A stretch of DNA of 64,000 bases, from positions 1-64,000 of the forward strand of contig JBGPHC010000021.1 of the NCBI GenBank assembly GCA_041484195.1, read 5' to 3'. The notes under the pieces were generated by a model. That model ran no database searches. It worked only from the letters and a program-made list of their open reading frames with translations, and had not been told where the DNA came from. The translations under genes and the position numbers were made by a program. Within the stretch, counting starts at the first letter, position 1. Each line of letters opens with the position of its first letter. This stretch comes from PSRI01 sp041484195 (lineage in GTDB: Bacteria; Bacteroidota; Bacteroidia; Chitinophagales; Chitinophagaceae). Shown here one piece after another: positions 26,742 through 35,631 of this stretch.

Positions 26742-28637
26742 ATGATAAAGAATAAAAGATTAAGCCACGGAATTCCCATTTCTATTTCATTGGACCATGT
26801 ATTGGAAGATGAAAATAACCGGGCAGCAAAATTTGAGAATAAGAGGAGATTGCTCACCATTGCCGCGTTGGCCGTTTTAGTGGCAATATCAATCAGTTTT
26901 ATTGCGAAATTTTTGGTTTTTCTCATTGACCTGGTCACCAATATTTCTTTCTTCGGAGTTTTCTCTATCAGCCATAGGATCCCTGCGGAAAATAATTTGG
27001 GCTGGTTTGTTGTACTGGTGCCGGCGATAGGAGGAATTATCGTGGGGCTGATGGCTTTTTATGGATCAAAAGCCATCCGTGGTCACGGCATTCCAGAAGC
27101 GATGGAACAAATTCTGACCAATCAGAGTAAGATCAAGCCATCCATTACATTTCTGAAGCCCATATCATCGGCTGTGTCGATCGGAACAGGAGGTCCATTT
27201 GGAGCGGAAGGTCCCATCATCGCAACAGGGGGCGCCCTGGGTTCTGCACTGGGACAAATATTAAGGATCACACATAATGAAAGGAAAATCTTGCTGGCGG
27301 CGGGCGCTACAGCGGGTATGGCAGCCATATTCGGGAGTCCGATTGCAGCCATTTTCCTGGCTATCGAACTATTGCTGTTTGAATTTTCACCAAGGTCCAT
27401 TATCCCTGTCTCACTGGCATGTATAACCGGTGCAGCGGGTCACCACTTTTTATTTGGTGCAGGCCCTGTTTTTCCGATAGAACATATTATTGAAACTCCT
27501 TCCAACACAGCTCTGGCCGCTTACAGTGTTATAGGTATAATCCTTGGACTGATAGCAGTTTTGGTGACTAAAATCGTGTATTTCATTGAGGATGTTTTTG
27601 AAAGGCTGCCCATTCATTGGATGTGGTGGCCGGCGATTGGAGGCCTCGTGGTTGGGTTTATTGGATATTTTGCGCCCCGAACCCTGGGTGTGGGATATGA
27701 AAATATTACCAACATACTTTCTGGCAATATGGCCATGAAAATTGTATTGTCATTATGTTTCCTGAAATTAATTTCCTGGGCAGTTGCTTTGGGGAGCGGC
27801 ACATCAGGAGGAACTCTGGCGCCATTGCTCACTATCGGCGGAGCAACAGGAGCATTGCTTGGTAGCGCAACCATTTATCTTTTCCCTCATGCAGGTGTTA
27901 CCTTGACACTTGCGGCCCTGGTGGGTATGTCTGCCATGTTTGCCGGCGCCTCGAGGGCTCTGCTGACATCAATCATTTTCGCGCTCGAAACCACATCTCA
28001 ATCGAACGCCCTCTTGCCATTGCTGGCAGCCTGCGCCGCGTCTTATTTTATTTCGTTTATCCTGATGGAAAATACGATCATGACCGAAAAAATTGCCCGC
28101 CGAGGTGTAAAAACCCCGGATTCCTATGAACCCGATATCCTGGAAAAGATTTCAGTGGACCAGGTAATTGAAAAGGATGGCCTGGTGCTGAGCGAAGATA
28201 ATACCATAGCGGAAGTAAGGACCTGGTTGACAGGTGAGCCGGAATACCGCAGTAATTATTTTGTCATTGCTAATAACGATGGTGAATACAAAGGAATTCT
28301 GAGTTCTTCAAATTTGTTTAGCAGTCATCATAAACCCAATACCAGCATCGGAGTTCTTATCAAACGGAGAAATATTTCAGTTTCCATCGATGAGAGTCTA
28401 AAGGCTGCGGTGCAGGTAATGGCAAAGGAAAATGTGGACGTGCTTCCGGTTGTGTCGGGAAGGGATACGAATAGCATCATCGGGATAATATCCTACAAAA
28501 ACATTCTTTCCGCTTATAAGGAGGGAAGCAATGACCACGTAAAAAAACATCCGGATATTTCCCTGAAGAGAAGAAGCCTCAGGGTGCTGCTGCGTGGAAG
28601 AAAGATTCTTACATCTTTCAAAGCGAAAAATGATTAG
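26742..28637 (+). CDS. ClC-family chloride channel/antiporter with C-terminal CBS domains
   Basis: This is an integral membrane ClC protein. The selectivity-filter motifs are recognisable but modified: GHGIP (canonical GSGIP) near residue 111, GAEGP (canonical GREGP) near 152, and GTLAP (canonical GxFxP) near 353. The external gating glutamate in the second motif is kept. About ten or more hydrophobic helices span residues 45-445. The C-terminal region (about 465-605) holds two CBS domains that may sense nucleotides. Whether it is a channel, a chloride/proton antiporter or a fluoride-type exporter cannot be decided by eye. Length is 631 residues. Confidence 0.9.
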   Translation: MIKNKRLSHGIPISISLDHVLEDENNRAAKFENKRRLLTIAALAVLVAISISFIAKFLVFLIDLVTNISFFGVFSISHRIPAENNLGWFVVLVPAIGGIIVGLMAFYGSKAIRGHGIPEAMEQILTNQSKIKPSITFLKPISSAVSIGTGGPFGAEGPIIATGGALGSALGQILRITHNERKILLAAGATAGMAAIFGSPIAAIFLAIELLLFEFSPRSIIPVSLACITGAAGHHFLFGAGPVFPIEHIIETPSNTALAAYSVIGIILGLIAVLVTKIVYFIEDVFERLPIHWMWWPAIGGLVVGFIGYFAPRTLGVGYENITNILSGNMAMKIVLSLCFLKLISWAVALGSGTSGGTLAPLLTIGGATGALLGSATIYLFPHAGVTLTLAALVGMSAMFAGASRALLTSIIFALETTSQSNALLPLLAACAASYFISFILMENTIMTEKIARRGVKTPDSYEPDILEKISVDQVIEKDGLVLSEDNTIAEVRTWLTGEPEYRSNYFVIANNDGEYKGILSSSNLFSSHHKPNTSIGVLIKRRNISVSIDESLKAAVQVMAKENVDVLPVVSGRDTNSIIGIISYKNILSAYKEGSNDHVKKHPDISLKRRSLRVLLRGRKILTSFKAKND

Positions 28638-28701
28638 ATGCAATGAAGGAATTCAATTCGTGAGCACCAACCGGTCCCCCGCAATCTCCTGCGCGGCCAG
28701 A

Positions 28702-30048
28702 TCAAACCTGGTACAAGTATTTATTGAGGAAAGCATTCCTGAATTTGCCATTAGTATCATATTGCCGGAGTAATTGTTGAAATTCAGGAAGCTTAACGTA
28801 AAGAAATTTAAGGCGGGCCGGACTCATCGTAAATAATTTACCCCAATGTGGCCTGGCATGAAATGGCTCGAGTTGTTCTTCAATCAAGGGAAGCAATTTC
28901 CTTACGGAAGGCCAGTCCTTTTTCCAGGTGAAATGTATTGTTGTAGATGGGCGCATAAGACAGGGACTCATCCAAAAATGATCCTCTTTAATGGTCCGGA
29001 TCTCAGAAATCAGAAGATGAGGACTAATGAGTTTTTGCATTTTGCTTACAGCTAAAATGGCCTTATAGGAATTTTCACGAGGAACAAAATATTCTGATTG
29101 AAGTTCCTTTCCGCTACTGGGTGTAAAATTCATTTTGAAATGAGGCAGCCTTTCATGCCAGGGCCCCGGAACTCCCATTTGCTCGGTACAATTCTCTGAC
29201 GATAGCGCCACTATTGGATGGAGATTCCTGGTTGCGGGCTTTGCTCCCCAAAATCCTGAAGCTGATTGCCCACTATCTGCTGCATCCATTCGACGTTTGA
29301 TCCAAACCTGGCTGACTATTTCGTTCTGCCAATCTGTAAACAGGCTCACGCTATATCCGCTGGACATAATTTCGTCGAAATGATTTTCCAGTTCTTTGAG
29401 TGGGAGATTTTGAAAGACGTCCTGCCGCATCATATAAGTTGGCTGAATGTTCAATGTGATTTTTGTAATAACGCCGATTCCTCCAAGATTTACTACGCAT
29501 GCGGAAAACGCTTCACCATCCTGTTGCCGGGACAATTTTTTTATTTCTCCCGAAGCCGTCACGAATTCCATGGCTTCCACGGCGGATGATAAGTTCGCAT
29601 TATTCACTCCAGATCCATGTGTGCCTGTGACACAGGCTCCTGCAATGGAAATATGGGGAAGGGAAGCCAGGTTGTGTAAGGCATATCCATTGCCGTGAAG
29701 CCATTCTGCCAATTGGCCATATCTAAGGCCCGCGCCAACGGTTACGGTCATAGCTTCTCTGTTCAAGACAATTGGCTTGTCCAGAGTTTTGAGTGAAATG
29801 AAATTGTCGGTTGAATCTGCAATTCCATTAAAACAATGCCTTGTGCCCAGAACTTTTAGCTTCTTGTATTGCTTTACCATTTCAGGCACCTCCTCAAAGG
29901 AATCTGCAAAGTACAGCCTGTCAGTGCTGTATTCATAATTGCCTGCCCAGTTTTTAAGTTTTTCACGCTGGCGCCAGGCACTCAGAGGCGAAAGCATAGA
30001 ACCCGTTAATATGGCCGAGGACAGTTTCAGAAAAGTTCTTTTTTCCAT
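28702..30048 (-). CDS. FAD-binding oxidoreductase (aldonolactone/xylitol oxidase type)
   Basis: This is a VAO-fold flavin oxidase. The N-terminal FAD domain contains VLGTRHCFNGIADSTDNFISL (about residues 76-96), where the His could carry covalent FAD, and VGAGLRYGQLAEWLHGNG and GACVTGTHGSG. The C-terminal half fits the D-arabinono-1,4-lactone oxidase domain. This resembles xylitol/alditol oxidases and sugar-lactone oxidases. The N-terminus (MEKRTFLKLSSAILTGSMLSPLSAW) looks like an export signal, though without a twin-arginine. Length is 448 residues. The substrate is unknown. Confidence 0.86.
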   Translation of the reverse strand: MEKRTFLKLSSAILTGSMLSPLSAWRQREKLKNWAGNYEYSTDRLYFADSFEEVPEMVKQYKKLKVLGTRHCFNGIADSTDNFISLKTLDKPIVLNREAMTVTVGAGLRYGQLAEWLHGNGYALHNLASLPHISIAGACVTGTHGSGVNNANLSSAVEAMEFVTASGEIKKLSRQQDGEAFSACVVNLGGIGVITKITLNIQPTYMMRQDVFQNLPLKELENHFDEIMSSGYSVSLFTDWQNEIVSQVWIKRRMDAADSGQSASGFWGAKPATRNLHPIVALSSENCTEQMGVPGPWHERLPHFKMNFTPSSGKELQSEYFVPRENSYKAILAVSKMQKLISPHLLISEIRTIKEDHFWMSPCLMRPSTTIHFTWKKDWPSVRKLLPLIEEQLEPFHARPHWGKLFTMSPARLKFLYVKLPEFQQLLRQYDTNGKFRNAFLNKYLYQV

Positions 30049-30124
30049 AGCTAAATGGGTTTAAAGCGTATGCAAGATCGGTTTTATAAAATGAAAGGAT
30101 AAGCTATCTTCAGATAGCGATATC

Positions 30125-30694
30125 ATGAGTAAACCAATTAAAGAATCAGCCAAAATAAAAAGAATTGCATCATGGTACAACCAGGTGCCTAATTTCTTTT
30201 GGATGATTCTGAACCTCCTTCCCCTTGTTTATTTCTGCAGTACCAGGGCAAGCCCCGGGTACCTATATATTTTTTCAGGAATTAGTTTCTTATCATTATT
30301 TCTGCCGGTTTCCTTTTTCAATGCCATCCAATTGAGCAATCGGCCGGCTTTTTACGAGAAAATCGGGATCAGGACTGTCAGGAAATTTACACAGGACGGA
30401 GATATAATTAACCGGATGATCCGGAAGAGGTTCCGGGGATATAAGGTTTTTGACTACAGGAAAGAATACAGGAAACATATAAGCAAGAGCTATTTTTTCG
30501 AAAGATTCCATTTCTCGATGTTCATGTTTTTTTCACTCATAATAATCTATTCCATATGGATGGGATTTGTTTTCTGGGCTCTGGTTTTATTTTTAAACAA
30601 CCTGGTTTTTAATATTTACCCCAATTTATTGCAACAATACAATAGGCTGCGATTAAAAGCCCTGTCGACGAAAAGCGGGAATTCAGGAAAATGA
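30125..30694 (+). CDS. Membrane protein resembling CrtO-type glycosyl-carotenoid acyltransferases
   Basis: Four hydrophobic segments (about residues 25-40, 45-65, 128-145 and 147-165) flank a basic central region. The final NIYPNLLQQYNRLRL string and the earlier LSNRPAFYEKIGIRTVRKF recall the CrtO acyltransferase family, which esterifies glycosylated carotenoids. The match is from memory of those strings only, so a lineage-specific membrane protein is an equal possibility. Length is 189 residues. It starts 76 bp from the divergent flavin oxidase and converges on a CPBP protease gene with 5 bp between stops. Confidence 0.55.
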   Translation: MSKPIKESAKIKRIASWYNQVPNFFWMILNLLPLVYFCSTRASPGYLYIFSGISFLSLFLPVSFFNAIQLSNRPAFYEKIGIRTVRKFTQDGDIINRMIRKRFRGYKVFDYRKEYRKHISKSYFFERFHFSMFMFFSLIIIYSIWMGFVFWALVLFLNNLVFNIYPNLLQQYNRLRLKALSTKSGNSGK

Positions 30695-30699
30695 GCATT

Positions 30700-31488
30700 C
30701 TATTTCAGGGGCTTCATGGTATTTCGGGTGAGAATGAGAAATATGAATAAGAGCAAATAGGATAATGCAAGTATCCAGGTATTTGCCTGATCATGGTTTG
30801 TGCTTTGAGTAGGAACCATCATGGAAGAAGATTCAAAGCAAATATTGGCACCCCAGTGTATGCCAAAGGCAAGCCAGAGAGATTTTGTTAGCCCAACAAC
30901 TAAAGCCAGGGAAATTCCCAGTATGAAGAGATAGGAAATTATGGCCAGCCCGTCATTGAGCCGCCATATATGATTTAGCACAAACACTGCCGCAGAAAGC
31001 AGTATCCACTCATTCGCCCTGAGACGGTTCATAAGATGGGGTATTAGATATCCTCTTGTCAGGATATCTTCTGCCAGAGACGGAATGGCTGTCATTAACA
31101 CGATCATGGGGGCCCGACTGAGGAATTGAGTCAAATCTGGTTTGCCGGAAATGCTTTCATATTTGAACAGGACCGACAGCAGGATCGAGAGTGAATAAAA
31201 AAATATACCCGTCATGATTCCCCTGAGCAGATATCCAAGCCAACCCTTCTTCAGGCCCAGTCCATAGGCCTGGAGTCCCTTCAATCCCTGCCAGCGCGCG
31301 ACTGCAAAACTGAGTATGAGAAATCCAATTTTGAAGACGGCGGCCACCCAAAAAGCGGAAAAGAACTCAGGGAGATGATAAACTACAAAAAGGAGCAGGA
31401 AGCCGGAAACGACGGATGGCCACTTTGTTTTCACATGATGGGTTTGCCCAAATCTAAAATGTTCCGGATGATCTGCCAAACCAGGCAC
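30700..31488 (-). CDS. CPBP family intramembrane glutamic endopeptidase
   Basis: This is a membrane-embedded protease of the CPBP (ABI/Rce1-like) family. The conserved helices carry AEDILTRGYL (usual EExxxR; here Glu-Asp), the FVLNHI motif with the second catalytic site His, and GIHWGANICFE with the third. About seven hydrophobic segments are present. Length is 262 residues; the first 22 residues are polar and the true start may be downstream. Substrates are unknown. Confidence 0.8.
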   Translation of the reverse strand: MPGLADHPEHFRFGQTHHVKTKWPSVVSGFLLLFVVYHLPEFFSAFWVAAVFKIGFLILSFAVARWQGLKGLQAYGLGLKKGWLGYLLRGIMTGIFFYSLSILLSVLFKYESISGKPDLTQFLSRAPMIVLMTAIPSLAEDILTRGYLIPHLMNRLRANEWILLSAAVFVLNHIWRLNDGLAIISYLFILGISLALVVGLTKSLWLAFGIHWGANICFESSSMMVPTQSTNHDQANTWILALSYLLLFIFLILTRNTMKPLK

Positions 31489-31601
31489 GGTGATTGGCGA
31501 CTCAATTATTTAGGATTGATTTGGTTAGCAAGCAGGGCAATATTTTGGATATTAGATTAAATTGTTGGCTGCGGTTTCGTGTTCAGAAAAACAATTTCTA
31601 T

Positions 31602-32045
31602 ATGACTTTTCGCCTTGCTGAGATTCGGGACATTGCTCAAATGCATGTGGTCAGGATGGCCGTGAAAGAGAATATTCTGCCAAACCCCCAATTGATCTCG
31701 GAGAGGGATTATGAGGAATATTTGAGGATTCGGGGCAGAGGCTGGCTTTGCGAGGCAGACAAAATGATTCTTGGTTTTGGCATAATTGACTGTGTTGACA
31801 AGGATATCTGGGCGCTATTTGTGCTGCCCGGCTTTGAAGGAAAAGGAATTGGGTGAGGTCTGCAGCGGCTCATGTTGGACTGGTATTTCGATCAGTATCC
31901 CGGACCCCTTTGGCTGGGAACGGCTCCGGGCACCAGGGCAGAAGGTTTTTATAGAAAATATGGCTGGAATGAAGCAGGGAAAAGGCCTAACGGAGAAATC
32001 AGGTTTGAAATGTCGCAAAAAGACTGGCAATTGCTGAGTCATTGA
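31602..32045 (+). pseudogene. GNAT acetyltransferase interrupted by an in-frame TGA
   Basis: The first 84 codons (MTFRLAEIRDIAQMHVVRMA...) end at GFEGKGIG, the acetyl-CoA binding motif A of GNAT enzymes, then meet TGA at 31854-31856. The same frame continues without another stop to 32045 and encodes the expected rest of the fold: GLQRLMLDWYF, then RAEGFYRKYGW and GEIRFEM. The residue at the stop is usually Arg, Lys or similar, and CGA to TGA is one transition. So this is a nonsense mutation or a sequence error. No selenocysteine element is apparent, although selD is in the window. Confidence 0.8.
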
Positions 32046-32124
32046 ATGAAACTGGGGCGGGTATTCCGATAACCACAATATCCGATGTAACCGCCTGAAA
32101 ATTCATAAAACCCATCTCCAATAG

Positions 32125-32154
32125 AGGTATTTTTCACGGAAGTTAAAAATACCT
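32125..32154. repeat. Perfect 10-bp inverted repeat
   Basis: AGGTATTTTT and AAAAATACCT are separated by 10 bp. No T-run follows, so it is not a canonical terminator on the plus strand. It lies between the damaged GNAT gene and the CBS-domain gene and may be a weak bidirectional terminator or an operator. Confidence 0.6.
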
Positions 32155-32245
32155 GGGATTATCTTCCCTAAAGGCTTGCAAGTTGACCAAAATTAATGTA
32201 AATTGATATGAACAACATTCAATCAAAAGCGATAAAAGCCTTGGC

Positions 32246-32686
32246 ATGAGTACCGTTTACCATATCCTGAAACGTAAGGGGCATGAGGTGTTTTCTGTAG
32301 GTCCCGCAATCTCTGTTTACGACGGACTCGAAATACTTGTTGATAAGAAGATCGGATGCCTGATGGTTACTGATGAGATGAATAAATACCTTGGAACTTT
32401 TACCGAGAGGGATTATGCGCGGAAAGTAGTGCTGAAAGGCAGATCCTCAAAAGAAACTACGGTGGGTGAGATCATGGACCCGCACCCATCCGTGACAGAA
32501 GATAGCACCATTGAAGAATGTATGGAAAAGATGTCGGCAAAGGGATTTCGCCACCTTCCTGTCATGGATCGCAAGGGAAATCTGATAGGCGTGGTATCCA
32601 TCAGCGATGTTGTGAAATTCATCATCGATGAACAGAAATTTTTGCTCGAGCATATGGGGGACTATATTTCGGGTACGCATCATTGA
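32246..32686 (+). CDS. CBS domain pair protein
   Basis: A soluble 146-residue protein made of two CBS repeats (about residues 12-70 and 80-138). Such pairs bind adenine nucleotides or NAD and act as energy sensors. Typical strings are LVDKKIGCLMVTDEMNKYLGTFTERDYARKVVLKG-like, split here as GCLMVTD and FTERDYARKVV, then MDPHPSVTEDSTIEECM and HLPVMDRKGNLIGVVSISDVV. No fused effector domain is present, so the partner is unknown. A strong terminator follows. Confidence 0.9.
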   Translation: MSTVYHILKRKGHEVFSVGPAISVYDGLEILVDKKIGCLMVTDEMNKYLGTFTERDYARKVVLKGRSSKETTVGEIMDPHPSVTEDSTIEECMEKMSAKGFRHLPVMDRKGNLIGVVSISDVVKFIIDEQKFLLEHMGDYISGTHH

Positions 32687-32758
32687 ACCCAGAAAACAAA
32701 GATATAATTGCCCTTCGTCCCAATACTAACTCCCTGGAGATACTGTATTTATTTAAGG

Positions 32759-32793
32759 AAAGAGAGTCGCATGGACCGACTTTCTTTTTTTTT
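32759..32793 (+). terminator. Rho-independent terminator after the CBS gene
   Basis: Arms AAAGAGAGTCG (32759-32769) and CGACTTTCTTT (32777-32787) pair over 11 positions with one G-T wobble and a 7-nt loop, running into a long T tract to 32793. Confidence 0.88.
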
Positions 32794-32912
32794 GTGTACA
32801 AAGCATGGTGCCCAACCTCTCATCCTTTTTATTGATCAGACAAAAATATTAGTCTGGCAAATTTGCAGAATCTAGCCTATATTTTGAAATGGCTCAGCTT
32901 AAAAAGATCATT

Positions 32913-33400
32913 ATGAAAAGAACACTTGGCGCCGCGTTATTAATATTGAGTTTGAGGGGTATTTGTCAGCAAATGGACCTCAGTCAAAAACCCGAAACAT
33001 TGGTGAAACTTTTTTTTGAGAAATTAAACAGACATGACCTTAATGCCTGAGTGGCCTTTTCGATGATTCGGCTAAGATTGAGTCTGTCAGCCTTCACCAG
33101 CCGGTCATAGGCCCTGGGTCATTGAAGGTTATTTATGCCAGGTATTTCAAATCCACTCCTGATTTAAATTATGGGATAAATTCCACCATGGCAGGCGATA
33201 AATTTGTTGTGGTTGAATATACCAGTGCCGGAACCTTTGATAACGCCGAGCCCTCTTCACCGGCTTATATGAAAGGAAAGAAATATGAATTGAAGAATTG
33301 TTCTCTTTTCGAGATCAAATCCGGTAGAATCATTTGCTTTACTACCTATTTCGATCAGGTTTCATTCTTGAAACAAATGGGTTTCTTCAACCAGCCTTGA
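32913..33400 (+). pseudogene. Exported NTF2/SnoaL-like protein with a frameshift
   Basis: The frame from 32913 encodes a signal peptide (MKRTLGAALLILSLRGICQQ) and KPETLVKLFFEKLNRHDLNA, the opening of a SnoaL-like domain, then stops at 33048. The following bases in the frame shifted by one encode SGLFDDSAKIESVSLH and the rest of the domain to 33400. Restoring one base (for example a third C in GCCTGAG near 33046) joins them as LNALSGLFDD. The lesion is a single-base loss or a sequencing error. Function is unknown; the fold often binds small ligands. Confidence 0.75.
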
Positions 33401-33467
33401 TAGCTTTTTGGAATTGCGGAATGAAAGATACACCGGGCATTTAGCTATTCTGTTTCCACAAATAATA

Positions 33468-34517
33468 CTAAGTAACCCAGTGCAGGATCTGAGGATTGAG
33501 TCGGTTGGTAAATGGAGTATTGTCTTCCTGGGCCTGTTGCCATTGCTTTTTCAAGTCATAATACCATCTCGCCTGTGTATCCGGATCGCCGACGAGAAGC
33601 AATTTGGGATTTTTTTGAAGGCCTTCCTTCAATTTATTAAAAACATCCAGATCCTGAGCGATAAACGTTTTACCTAGTTTTTTCAGGGGCCACCAAATGA
33701 AATTGACAATATTTAGGGAAGAATAAAAAAATTGATTGAGCTCCGTTTCATTTTCATTCAAAGGTGTAAGTGTGGTTATTGAAACGATCTTGTCTTTTTC
33801 TCCTACACTGATATTTTCAATCCTATTCCCGGGGATCTCAAAATTGATTTCTGTAGATGTGCGTCCGTTCAGAACTTTATACCCTTTTGAATTAGATGAA
33901 GGTTTATGACGGCTCATTTTGAAGCCCATTGGGGTAGGCTCGAATTTCTTTTCCTTAATGCGTAATGATTTTGATGAACGCCAGAACCAGGATTGGTGCA
34001 CGAATGTTACGTGGGCCGGGTCAATGAGGCCAATGACTGAATGGTCAATATTGCAGGGTAATATTACCGTTTCAACATGCCGGAAATTTTGCTGGGGATC
34101 CAACAGCAGATCGGGGGGCTGTACTTTGGGTTCGAATGCTGATTTTTTTTCCGGGAGATAGATCCAGATGGTTTTATTGATTTCCTTGCAAGGGTAACTT
34201 TGGGTTCTGATTTTACAGACATTTATGGAGCTATCGGGGGCGAGTGCGGGAATTTCCCGGCATACTCCATTGGTATCGAATTTCCAGCCGTGGTAACAAC
34301 ATTGAATATGATCCCCGTCGAACCAGCCATAGGATAGTGGAACACCCCGGTGCGGGCAATTGTCCTTCATGGCGAATGGTTTTCCTGTCTTATCCCTCCC
34401 AAAAACTATTTTCTCACCAAGAATTTCCTTAGATAAGAGCTTGCCCTTTTTGAGGTTTCCTCCATACATGGCGAGGTACCAGATATTCTTTAGATAAAGT
34501 GGTTGCTGTGCAGCCAT
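33468..34517 (-). CDS. Rieske-type oxygenase (aromatic ring-hydroxylating/PaO-like)
   Basis: The N-terminal Rieske [2Fe-2S] domain shows CPHRGVPLSYGW (Cys54, His56) and CCYHGWKF (Cys73, His76). The mononuclear iron site is expected from Asp166, His169 and His174 in LIDPAHVTFVHQ, matching the D-x2-H-x4-H pattern. The single-chain form of 349 residues resembles the pheophorbide a oxygenase/vanillate demethylase group. No reductase gene is adjacent. It is convergent with the frameshifted NTF2-like gene. Confidence 0.9.
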   Translation of the reverse strand: MAAQQPLYLKNIWYLAMYGGNLKKGKLLSKEILGEKIVFGRDKTGKPFAMKDNCPHRGVPLSYGWFDGDHIQCCYHGWKFDTNGVCREIPALAPDSSINVCKIRTQSYPCKEINKTIWIYLPEKKSAFEPKVQPPDLLLDPQQNFRHVETVILPCNIDHSVIGLIDPAHVTFVHQSWFWRSSKSLRIKEKKFEPTPMGFKMSRHKPSSNSKGYKVLNGRTSTEINFEIPGNRIENISVGEKDKIVSITTLTPLNENETELNQFFYSSLNIVNFIWWPLKKLGKTFIAQDLDVFNKLKEGLQKNPKLLLVGDPDTQARWYYDLKKQWQQAQEDNTPFTNRLNPQILHWVT

Positions 34518-34600
34518 TGTTGATCGGTTAAAGCCGGTAATTTACGATTTCTTATAATGAAGTATATGCCTGTTTTGATAATTATTGTGATATTAGTGCC

Positions 34601-35515
34601 ATGAAGAAATTTATTATCACCAGCCTGGCGATGACTGTTCAAATTAGTTGCTGGGCTCAGCAGCATCATCAACTTAAATTGCAAAATGAAATAGAGGGCC
34701 TGGTCAGGGAGTTCAATGGTCAGGTAGGAATTTTTGTGAAGAATATAAAAACAGGAAGGACCTTTTCCCTAAATGCCGACTCGGTATTTCCTACGGCAAG
34801 CATGGTGAAGATTCCAATCTTAATTGGCCTCATGGACAAGCTGCAAAAGGGTGAATTGCAGTATCACCAGGAAATGGTTTATAAAGATAGCCTGCTATAT
34901 TCCGGGGTTGATATTTTGGGCTCCTTCAAGGATGGTGAAAAGATAGAACTGAGCAAACTGATGATGTTGATGCTTACGATGAGTGACAATACTGCCAGCC
35001 TTTGGCTCCAGGGGCTTGCTGGGTCGGGGGTACGGATAAATGAAATATTGGATTCGCTGGGTTTCAGGATAACCCGGGTAAATTCGAGGACACCGGGACG
35101 TGAACTGTACAGGGATAAATTTGGATGGGGCCAGACCACACCCCACGAAATGGTGAGTCTGATGGAAAAGATCTACCAGGGCGAAATAATCAACAAGAAT
35201 ATTTCTGCAAGAATGCTACGCTTATTGGGACGCAATTATTGGGATGAAGCAGGGATTTCCCAGGTTCCCACAAATATATTCGTAGCCTGCAAAAACGGTG
35301 CAGTGGACGAATCGAGGAGCGAAACGATGTTGGTAATGGCACCGCATGGGCCTTATATTTTCTCAATCATTACCAATAGCCAGAAGGACCTTAGTTGGGG
35401 TCCGGCCAATGAGGGTTGGGTTCTCACCAGGAAATTGTCTCAATTGCTTTGGAATTATTTTGAGCCGCATGCAGGTTGGGAATCATATATGTCAGTGGAT
35501 GGCCTTTTGAAATAG
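34601..35515 (+). CDS. Class A beta-lactamase-related serine hydrolase
   Basis: An exported enzyme of the class A beta-lactamase/transpeptidase fold; signal peptide about residues 1-19. The three active-site motifs are Ser67-x-x-Lys70 (TASMVKI), Ser128-Asp-Asn130 (MSDNTAS) and Lys231-Asn-Gly233 (CKNGAVD; canonical KTG). The omega loop (RTPGRELYRDKFGWG, about 163-177) is shorter than in true class A enzymes, and it is unclear whether Glu168 replaces the deacylating Glu166. So lactam hydrolysis is possible but not shown; it could be a peptidase or esterase. Length is 304 residues. Confidence 0.82.
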   Translation: MKKFIITSLAMTVQISCWAQQHHQLKLQNEIEGLVREFNGQVGIFVKNIKTGRTFSLNADSVFPTASMVKIPILIGLMDKLQKGELQYHQEMVYKDSLLYSGVDILGSFKDGEKIELSKLMMLMLTMSDNTASLWLQGLAGSGVRINEILDSLGFRITRVNSRTPGRELYRDKFGWGQTTPHEMVSLMEKIYQGEIINKNISARMLRLLGRNYWDEAGISQVPTNIFVACKNGAVDESRSETMLVMAPHGPYIFSIITNSQKDLSWGPANEGWVLTRKLSQLLWNYFEPHAGWESYMSVDGLLK

Positions 35516-35631
35516 GCGGATCTGTGTGGCCTGGTTTTACGCTTAATTATCTGCGGAAAAAGTTTTATTACTTGCATCAGTATAATCGTTCTTAATTTTT
35601 CTACAATTCTTTAAAAAAACTTTCATCAAAA

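Noticed and set aside
31854..31856. TGA in the GNAT gene as a selenocysteine codon
   Set aside because: The site normally holds a basic or small residue, no SECIS-like hairpin is evident after it, and selA/selB/selC are not seen.
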